Assembly: GCA_027563935.2 (NCBI GenBank)
Contig: CM050450.1
Location: 8,787,957 to 8,851,956 of the forward strand
Length of the DNA: 64,000 nt
Direction: 5' to 3'
Source of the DNA: Costus lasius
Lineage: Eukaryota > Streptophyta > Magnoliopsida > Zingiberales > Costaceae
The translations under genes and the position numbers were made by a program. How positions within the stretch are numbered: position 1 is the first letter of the stretch; each line of letters starts with the position of its first letter. The notes below the pieces were generated by a model. That model was not told where the DNA came from. It ran no database searches and worked only from the letters and a program-made list of their open reading frames with translations. Shown piece after piece: positions 56,290 to 64,000 of the stretch.

Positions 56290-57389
56290 CCTTGCGGGGG
56301 CAAATATGAGGTGAAGAAGAGAGCAAGAGGAAGGGGGAAGAGACGGGGAAGAAGGAAGCAAAAGTAGTAGCATAAGTAAGCAAGACATCAAAGCAGTATT
56401 TAATGCTTATTTGGGCATTGACCAAGCAAGCATATTAAATGAGAGGAACATGGAGAAGCCAGACTGAGTGTTAAAAAAAGCCAGAAGAACATGGTGTCTG
56501 TGTCTGATCTGCCATGAATTTACATGAATACCCAGATGATGAGAAAATATAGTATTTTACTAGGTATAGCAATTACATTGTGGTTTTTGCATAGCCAAAT
56601 ATAATCATGTTGTGTATGTGATTACTATGTTACCTTTCTGTTCTTACTAGGATAACAGTTAGTTGATTGGGGAGTAACTTTTATAAGTTTGATCTTAAGC
56701 TTGTCAATTTTATAAGTTTGATTAGTAATTCTTTTTCAACTTTATCCCTGAATTTTTTTTGCTCAATTGTTTCCGTATTATTTTATTTGTAGCTATCTCA
56801 TCTTTAAGTTGACCTCCAAATTTGTGATGTAGTTTTTTCATATTATTGTTATTTTTCACCATTCGAAACCCACAAATGAATCCTTATGCACCAAGTATAA
56901 TGTAATAAAATAGTCTAGGGCTGAATTAAAAGTCTATATTAAGTAAATGAAGTTTACAATTAAATCAAATGCTTAAAAAAAGATTCGGGGGCTAATCTAA
57001 ACATGAAAATTTTGAGGCAAAGTGCAAAGTTAAATTTGGCTATGCATTGCTTTCATTGTTTACATTGCTCTGGTATGCATGATGTTGGAGCATGTAAGCA
57101 TTAGGTAATTTGCATGTAGAGTAGTATGAGGTCATACCATTATTAAGTTATCCTAGGCTTTACCCCATGTGTTGCCTTATGGATCAAGTGAGAACAATTT
57201 TAAGGTAACTTACTTACACTAACCTAAATATCTCTTAGGGTCTGTTTTATTAGAGGGGAAGAAATATAAGGTGAAAGAAATATAAAAGAGGGAAGAATAA
57301 GAAGGGGAAAGAAAAATAATCACGTGCAACTCACGTGATTGAAAAAGAAAGCTGGATATGGAAACATGGAAACTTGGTAGAACTTAGGG
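56290..57389. other. Intergenic sequence
   Basis: AT-rich, no gene or clear repeat seen. Confidence 0.45.
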
Positions 57390-57471
57390 CAGAGCTTGCG
57401 GCAGGCGGAGCAGCATGGACAAGCTTGGGGCGGAGCTTGCGGCAGAGCGGAGATTGCGGTAGGCGGAGCTT
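57390..57471. repeat. Short imperfect minisatellite next to an LTR
   Basis: Words GCGGAGCTTGCGGCA, GCAGAGCTTGCGGCAGGCGG and GATTGCGGTAGGCGGAGCTT recur three to four times in 82 bp, ending exactly at the LTR start at 57472. Confidence 0.65.
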
Positions 57472-59588
57472 GTTACGCCCGTGACACTAGACGACAAAGG
57501 GGCAATGTAAACTGAATAAAATATTAATAGTTAAACCTGACTGACGTGATTGACGGGACTCGTCAATGCTGTCGTGATTGGAACCCATTCCTTTTTTTGT
57601 TTTTCCTTACTGTGCGCCCGTGACTGCCGCGTGAGCCTTTCATTTTCTCCCCAGCCGCTCTTCTTCTTCTTCACGAACGAACTCACCCTTCCTTCGATTT
57701 CGACTTCTCGCCTCCAGCCATCGCGTCCGGCAACTGCTCCGGCCAGGTCTGGTGTCAGCGGCGACGTGGTCTCAGTTTTGCGAACTGTTCCGGCGTCGTT
57801 CCTTTCCTTCGTGCGTGACTTGACTCGGTGGCGGACGCATCGTGCGTACGCGCCTTCCAGCGGCGGCTCTGTCTCTTCCGGCGCCGGCGACGTGTTCTTC
57901 CTGCTCAGGCGACTCATTCCCTCCCTTCCGGCGCCGACCTGCCACTCTGACACTGCCTCGTTGCCCTCTTCCTCCATTACGACCGGCGAATAGGGTTTGT
58001 GCGAAATCGCACCGACCAGCTGATTTCCGGCGACGTTAACCACTCCAACGAGCTTCTGTGACACGCTGCCAGCTTTCCTCTCTGTTTCCGGCGAGATTCG
58101 TGTTCCGGCGACACTGTTCCGGCGGTGAACAGTAACTCCGGTGAACTTTTCGGCGAACATTGATTTCCGTGCTGACGACTCGGTTACGCGCGCGTGGTTG
58201 GTTCTTGCGTATCCTGACTTCCGGTGGTGATTATTGCGTTCGCACGTGGCTGCGAACTAGGTTAGTATCCTACTCCGTCTCTGTACACGTATTATACGAA
58301 CACATGCGAACATAACCCTGGACTCACGTATACCTGTCAAACTTGATTTAATAATTTGGTACGACCTGATTAGCATAATGAAATCGGATTAGCATGTTAA
58401 TTGGTGTTAAATGGATTAAAATAAAATGGTGTGACTTATACATGATTTACCCTGTTAGGTCCTGTTGATTGATACTTGACACTGTGTTGGTTGGATCTGT
58501 ACTGTTCGGCTACTGTTGAGGTAGGGATTCTACCTCTGTTCTTTGTTACGGTGCCAACCGCATGTGTAGTTAGCGGCACCTCCTTTATTGTTTATTATCA
58601 CTGTTGATTACTGTTCTAATTCCCGTTCTGCTCTGCGTACATTCCTGTTGACATAAACTCTTGCATGAAACACGGTATGAGTATTTTCGTTTCTTGCATG
58701 TTTATTTGTAGTTGATAGGTGGTATGAGTTCTGTATATGTACATTGAGGATTGACTGTTTAACGATAGACATGTCAGTATACCTCAGATACTGCCTGTGA
58801 GATTTCTGTCGAGACGCTGTATGATCGTCTCTGACCGAGAGAGTCCGATGTTATGGGCTTGAGGTCTGTTATCAACCCAATAAGGGGTTGTACTGAGTGT
58901 AGGACGCTACACTAGCGGGCTGTCGACGGACAGTCGTCTCTACTGTTCGGGGAGCCATCAGTAGGGATCACTCTATTTTATAGAGTTGCGGGTCATGGAC
59001 CACTGCTGTACCAACTCCCAGATTTTATCTGTGTATGAGGATACATATATATTGATATGTATATTGAGATTTGATTATACTCTATATGGTCATATAGAGT
59101 CTTGGTTGTATTCTGGTAATTCCCTGTATCTGATCATGCACCATATCATTGTAATATCCCTACTTAGCCTCCGGCTAACCCCCCCTTCGGTTTGCCTCCA
59201 GGTTCAGACGCGGCTCCACCTGGAGCAGAGTAGATAGTTAGTAGTTGGCCACCAGTCTGGGTGGGTTGTGATGCATTTTGGTTTGTTGTTATTTTTATGT
59301 TATGTTGTTGGACTCTGTTGACCGCTGCGCCGATCATGTTATCTGTTGGTTTGTTGACCGCTGCGCCGGTCCTGTTGTTGTTATTTCTGTTGACCGCTGC
59401 GCCGGTCTATATTTCGTATCTGTCGGTGTTGTATTATGGATATTTAAGGCCGGGCTGGCCTCTGTTTAGACTATTTTATTTCAGTCTGTACCTTTCGATT
59501 GTCAGGAGTGATGGATAGGTACAGTGTTGTGCGTCCCGAGGTCCGGGATTCCCGGCGTGGGATCCGGGTGGATTTTTGGGGCGTAACA
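57472..59588 (+). repeat. 5' LTR of the Del/Tekay-like element
   Basis: 2,117 bp. Begins TGTTACGCCCG and ends GGGGCGTAACA, the ends forming a perfect 9-bp inverted repeat (TGTTACGCC/GGCGTAACA). The first third is GC-rich. Near the 3' end, TGTTGACCGCTGCGCCG occurs three times (about 59316, 59352, 59389; period 36-37 bp). Frames inside have no domain. Confidence 0.88.
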
Positions 59589-59592
59589 ATTA

Positions 59593-59604
59593 TGGTATCA
59601 GAGG
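59593..59604 (+). other. Primer binding site
   Basis: TGGTATCAGAGG, four bases after the LTR end, complementary to initiator tRNA-Met over its first eleven bases. Confidence 0.85.
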
Positions 59605-59750
59605 TTAGGTTCAGGATCTTACATGGGACATAAGGACTTAGGATCAAACCTTAGGATTTAAGATCCGCGTTAGTGTTAATCATATTTGATCATACTAATA
59701 TGTGATTTTAATTAACGTGACCATTTGTTGTTGTTGGTGCGTTACAGGAA

Positions 59751-60041
59751 ATGGCACTAAAGAAAAGTTCCCGTCTTGGACTAGTGGCGGGATTAGCACG
59801 AGAAGCATTGAGTGCGCCACTCAGCTGGATGCGTAAAACTTCAGGTTCTGGCAGTGAGAGAAGGGAAGAACCCTCTGTAGCTGCCCCACGTATTCAATAC
59901 GACGACGATGTTAGTGAAGTGGGAAGTAGACGACATGCACCAGAACCTCCGGTCCAAGAACCTCCACGACGTAGAGCGCGTAAAACTCCCTCGACTGCAG
60001 CGTTGGAGTTAGCGTCCTGCTTTACTGTCATGTGGTTTTAA
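59751..60041 (+). pseudogene. N-terminal gag remnant
   Basis: The ATG at 59751 opens 96 codons (MALKKSSRLGLVAGL...), basic and proline-rich, in the position of gag. No Retrotrans_gag core or zinc knuckle follows. The frame runs into unrelated sequence and stops, consistent with deletion or replacement of the rest. Confidence 0.55.
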
Positions 60042-60589
60042 GGCTGGCGTGTTCAGTAAGTTTGATTTGTCGCATCTCGAGGGTGGATTCTCTAGGCCTG
60101 GCCCGCCTGGGTGTCCTCTTTGGGTCGTGACGATCTACGTGTTGGACGTGCGAACGTATAAATTCCTATCGAATGAAAGTTCTTATAAGAACAATGATAT
60201 AATTAAGGAAAGAGGTAATCGCATTAGATATCCTTTTAATGGGTCTCCTTAGAGCTTGTAGTGTTCGCAAAAGAGCACACTACTATTTTCTTATGATTCA
60301 CATAATTTTAACATCAATATTTTGGACATCAAGTTATAAACAAATTTGGGAAGCAAACATTTACTGGAAAAAGCTAAGTAAGATTCCATAAGGGGAATTT
60401 GTTATGAAATGTTGGATTTGGTACCTTGCAATTAATTTGTGGACAAACTAGGGCACAATAAACCAATTGCCACTGTTGGCCTTGGTGGGGCCCATAACTC
60501 ATAGGCTAACAAGACTAGGCGAGTTAGTACAACTAGCTATGTTGACAAGTGCGTACTTTCCGAGTAATGGACCTGCAAGGCATAGTGTT
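60042..60589. other. Foreign sequence of unknown origin inside the element
   Basis: AT-rich with many stops, no similarity to gypsy proteins. It lies between the gag remnant and the pararetrovirus-like segment. Confidence 0.45.
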
Positions 60590-61640
60590 TGGAAGTGATG
60601 GATACACTTTATTGACTTCGTTACAGGGACAGACATTCACATCAACTTTGAGCACATCACCGGAAAGGAAAATACTGTGGCTGATGCCCTGTCAAGATTG
60701 GCATCCTATGTGATTTGTTCGCCATAAAATGAATACCTTGCTGCGACACAACTCATTGATGAGGCTATAAAAGAGACCAGATAGCCAACCCTTTCCATAA
60801 CTCGCAGCAAATTGGTGGAAGGATGACTTCACCAATCAGGGTCATGTCTACCTTACTTCAGGGAGAATGCTCAAGGGCTGAGGAACAAAGACAGGAGGAA
60901 GAGCATGAAAAGTTCAAAGCAAAGATCATACTCTCCCCGACGTTCAGAGAGAAATTCCTCAACTCACTACCAGAAGAGATTAGTAGGGATATCAGGGTCC
61001 TCGCACATCAAAGGACTTTTCAAAAGATGGTCTCCCTCTAAGAGCAACTGATGGCGTTTACTCCGAAACGGGGAATACACATATTCCAGGAAAAGGGTAA
61101 AAGTCTTTTAACCGCTTGGATTTTATATTATAAACTAAATCCTCGGTACTATCACTTCGTTCGCGAATTATAGAACTATGATATGATTCGAGAATGGTCT
61201 CTACTGAGAAACCGCCCAGCCTTTTTCCCAGATTTTTTCCCGAAGAAGTTGAAAGAAGCTTGCAGAACTCACCCCGAGATAGAAATGATAGTACACAACC
61301 AGATGCCGCGTGTTAGTAAATGGACGTCCCAATTTGAACCAAGAAAACAGGTCTGCATTATCTACACTGAGACGATCGTCGCGCACGATTTGGAAGAGCC
61401 AAACCGGCACTCCCTTGATATAAACAACGAAGCACACTACCTGGAACATGTATCTTTAATGCCGGAGTACTACGATATAGATCCTAACGAGAACCGTTAC
61501 TAGAAATTTAGTGAAACACCAAACATGGTTATATGGAAACAAGCCATCAACTCGTCCTCATCTGATGAGGAGATTAGTGATTTTTCCATATTACCTGAAA
61601 CAGAAGGCTCCAGTGACAAGGAAAATCTGGGAGAGTAGGG
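60590..61640 (+). pseudogene. Decayed endogenous pararetrovirus-like (Caulimoviridae) fragment
   Basis: At about 60610-60725 the plus strand encodes the end of an RNase H of pararetroviral style (NFEHITGKENTVADALSRL). Broken frames follow to about 61640 (main open pieces 60823-61041 and 61183-61503). These are unlike any gypsy region, and their position after RNase H fits the C-terminal part of a badnavirus-like or unassigned endogenous caulimovirid polyprotein. There are stops and frameshifts throughout, so the copy is inactive. The assignment rests on the RNase H end; the downstream pieces are assigned by position only. A divergent gypsy RNase H is the main alternative. Confidence 0.42.
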
Positions 61641-62074
61641 TTACAAAAACCTAGGGTGAGCCCCAGTTGTGCCATGATAAGGGAGTCAATTACTCTGTGT
61701 ATTAGTCAGTTTTACTGCATGTCATGTATTCTACCTATTAAAGATGTTTCTACTATACACCCAACGGTGGGGATGTCTTTTCTTGCATCTATGTAAACGC
61801 CTTAGTACGAGGCTACGAGACAAGTCGAGTGCCAACTAATCTTATTCTCATAAGGGTGGTAAAATGTAACTCTCTTAGCGACGTTATTAGATGGATACGT
61901 GTAGTAGTTAAAGACCAGTGTGATGCTAATTCTTGTAGAATATGCTTGACAAAGAAGATCAATAAGGCTCTTTTAAGATAATGCTTGCGAAGCATTAAAT
62001 TAATTAACATAGCAATAGTAGAAAGTTAGCAATGGATGTTATTAAACGAGAAGTGTTTACCCAAGATGAAGAAT
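61641..62074. other. Non-coding junction sequence
   Basis: No coding similarity. Somewhere here the foreign insert ends and the gypsy pol resumes (clear by 62085). No duplication bordering the insert was found by eye. Confidence 0.4.
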
Positions 62075-63790
62075 GTGTGACATTCGAAATCTTCGCGGAT
62101 CACTAAAGCCTGAAGTACTTGTTTTTCTCAGAAGGAATTAAATATAAGACAGCGAAGAAGGGTGAAATTTCACAAAGACTATGACTGTACGCTTAATTAC
62201 CATCCGGGTAAGGCCAATGTTGTCGCAAACTCCCTAAGTAGGAAGACTGCAGGGGTGTTAGCTCACTTACGAGTAACCCCATCTGAATTTAACACAACAG
62301 ATGACAGATTTATATGTTGAGAGTGTATGCCCCACTGAGCACGGATGGTTGGCCGTAATGATGGCACAGTCTCCTATGGTGCAGAAGATTATTGAGGCAC
62401 AACCAAATGATTGGTACCTGCAGTCTATCATCGCAAAGGGCAAGAGAGAAGAATTTACCCAGGATGATCAAGGAGTAATAAGGTGCTGGAATAGGTTATG
62501 TGTACCTGAGGTAGTTAAGGAAGAATTACTAGCAGAAGCACACAAGTCGAGATTCGCGGTACACCCTGGTGCCACGAAAATGTATAATGACCTTCGAAAG
62601 TCTTATTGGTGGGAAGGCATGAAGAGAGATGTGGCAGAGTATGTCGGACGATGTCTGGTATGCCAACAAGTAAAAATTGAGCATAAGAAACCTTCTGGAC
62701 TCTTACAGAGTATTCCTATTCCGGAGTGGAAGTGAGAACATATTACCATGGACTTCGTGACAGATCTTCCTAGGTCGCGTACAAGCCATGACTCGGTTTG
62801 GGTAGTCGTTGACCGCTTGACCAAGTCTGCCCATTTCCTACCTATCAGAAAGAATTACTCCATGGACAAGCTGGCAAGGCTTTATTGTCAAGAGATTGTA
62901 CGGCTACATGGGGTTCCTGCCAGTATTATTTCTGACAGAAACCTACGATTTACATCTCGGTTCTGGGTTAGTTTACAGAAGGCCTTGGGAACTGAACTGC
63001 GGTTCAGTACGGCTTATCACCCACAGACTGATGGACAGTCTGAGAGGACCATTCAGACCTTAGAGGACATGCTTCGAGCCATCACTTTAGACTTCACGGA
63101 TGGTTGAGAGTGCCACCTGCACTTAGTGGAATTCTCTTATAATAATAGTTATCATTCAACGATCCAGATGGCACCTTTCGAGGCTTTGTACGGTAGGAAG
63201 TGTAGATCTCCGGTGCTATGCGACGAAGCAGGTGAAAGCCGTGTGTGGGGACCGACTATGTTAGCACTTGATGCCGAGAGAGTTTAGATTATTAGATGGA
63301 GATTATTAGCTGCCCAAAGTCGACAAAAGAGTTACGCAGACAAGAGACGGCGCCCGCTTGAATTTGATGTCGGTGACCACGTGTTCCTACGGAGTTCTCC
63401 GAAGAAGGGTACGACTAGATTCGGGTATGCTGGTAAATTAGCCCGAGATAGATGGGTCCTTTCGAGATACTGGAGAGAGTTGGACCCGTAGCATACCGCT
63501 TAGCACTTCCACGGATGTACTCTTATATTCATCCGGTGTTCCATGTGTCAATGTTACATAAATACATCGCGGATCCATCTCATGTGTTGAGCCATGGTAC
63601 GGTTCATGTCCAAGAAGATGCCACGTATGTCGAGATGCCTATAGGGATTTTAGAACGCAAAGAACACAAGCTGAGAAATAAGGTAATCAGCCTGATTAAA
63701 AGTCAAATGGAAGCATCACCCTGAGAGTGAGGCTACTTGGGAGCGCGAGGACAAATTTATGAAGAACCATCCGGATCTGTTTCCAGTGAT
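62075..63790 (+). pseudogene. Integrase region of the Del/Tekay-like element
   Basis: Starts in the last part of RNase H (SLKYLF, then YHPGKANVVANSLSRK near 62195-62245). Integrase follows: an HHCC zinc finger at about 62545-62665 (H...H...C-x2-C), then the catalytic core with the first Asp in [17 protein letters not shown] (62745-62795), the second in [15 protein letters not shown] (62923-62967), and the Glu in [18 protein letters not shown] (63017-63070). The C-terminal part has [19 protein letters not shown] (63452-63508) and a chromodomain-like end near 63730-63785. Stops at 62733, 63105 and 63286, plus a frame change near 63440, leave no intact product. Confidence 0.88.
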
Positions 63791-63913
63791 GGAGTTAGAC
63801 GAATGATTTATGTACGAGTGACTGTCGTATTACTAATTCTGTAATGCTGTTTAAGTACCGTTAATGGATTTGTTTTGAATTTGGGGACCAAATTCTTTGA
63901 AGGTGGATATAAA

Positions 63914-64000
63914 TGTTACGCCCGTGACACTAGACGACAAAGGGGCAATGTAAACTGAATAAAATATTAATAGTTAAACCTGACTAACGTGATTGACGAG
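63914..64000 (+). repeat. 3' LTR, first 87 bp
   Basis: TGTTACGCCCGTGACACTAG onward matches 57472-57558, differing at three positions or fewer. It continues beyond the window. The purine-containing tract GAAGGTGGATATAAA precedes it. Confidence 0.9.

Larger units (their letters stand above)
57472..64000 (+). mobile_element. Del/Tekay-like Ty3/gypsy element with rearranged interior (3' LTR cut by window end)
   Basis: A complete 5' LTR (57472-59588), primer site, start of gag (59751-60041), about 2 kb of foreign sequence, then the end of RNase H, integrase and chromodomain-like tail (62075-63790), and the start of the 3' LTR (63914 to the edge). The LTR copies agree over the visible 87 bp with three differences. 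Protease and almost all of the reverse transcriptase are missing. The C-terminal EATWEREDKFMKNHPDLF-type ending is typical of Del/Tekay chromoviruses. Confidence 0.8.

Noticed and set aside
57531..58160. 209-codon minus-strand frame in the LTR of the Del/Tekay-like element
   Set aside because: Lies fully inside the LTR, no domain; the opposite strand is open too.
1..64000. CRISPR arrays, operons, prokaryotic islands
   Set aside because: The DNA is a plant nuclear sequence with spliced genes; no spaced direct-repeat array is present.

Overview
The window is nuclear DNA of a flowering plant. Genes are split by introns with GT/AG borders, there are plant-specific families (FLA4/SOS5, POLTERGEIST-like PP2C, MUR3-like GT47, SIAMESE-related), and LTR retrotransposons carry initiator-tRNA-Met primer sites. 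Several first exons are extremely GC-rich, especially at third codon positions (PP2C, GT47, FLA, DHHC exon 1), while introns and spacers are AT-rich. This suggests a monocot of the commelinid type; the species cannot be fixed from sequence alone.

Layout, left to right. 1-958: 5' coding exon of a Pumilio RNA-binding protein gene on the minus strand, running off the left edge. 2300-5495: a gag-only Ty3/gypsy element with a truncated 5' LTR and a complete 3' LTR. 5780-7520: a LINE remnant into which a 1 kb terminal-inverted-repeat transposon has jumped, carrying a broken piece of an AGC protein kinase gene. 7943-16415: a seven-exon DHHC palmitoyltransferase gene with a 7.2 kb first intron that holds a MITE. 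17308-18509: a solo LTR related to the first retroelement. 19113-20798 (minus): single-exon MUR3-like glycosyltransferase. 21640-23070: two unusual foldback sequences. 23776-25068: intronless FLA4/SOS5 arabinogalactan protein. 28970-29475: a Tourist-like MITE. 32119-34975: four-exon PP2C phosphatase of the POL/PLL family. 38000-38371: SIAMESE-related CDK inhibitor. 39802-40599 (minus): single-pass membrane protein of unknown function. 41748-44444: a probable two-exon gene for a 61-residue protein.

The last 18 kb are dominated by retroelements. 45741-53829 (minus) is a chromodomain-bearing Ty3/gypsy element with a 5-bp target duplication (CTAAG), but its two LTRs do not visibly resemble one another and a 150-bp copy of its own integrase region sits just inside one LTR. 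57472-64000 is a Del/Tekay-like element whose central gag-protease-RT region is missing and replaced by about 2 kb of foreign sequence, part of which looks like a decayed endogenous pararetrovirus (Caulimoviridae-like) fragment.

The host genes are independent single-copy-looking units, not a cluster or operon; cell-wall (MUR3-like, FLA4) and signalling/development (PP2C, SMR, DHHC, Pumilio) roles are mixed. I found no convincing new multigene system. The most unusual objects are the rearranged retroelements, the kinase-carrying transposon, the perfect foldbacks and the small two-exon gene.
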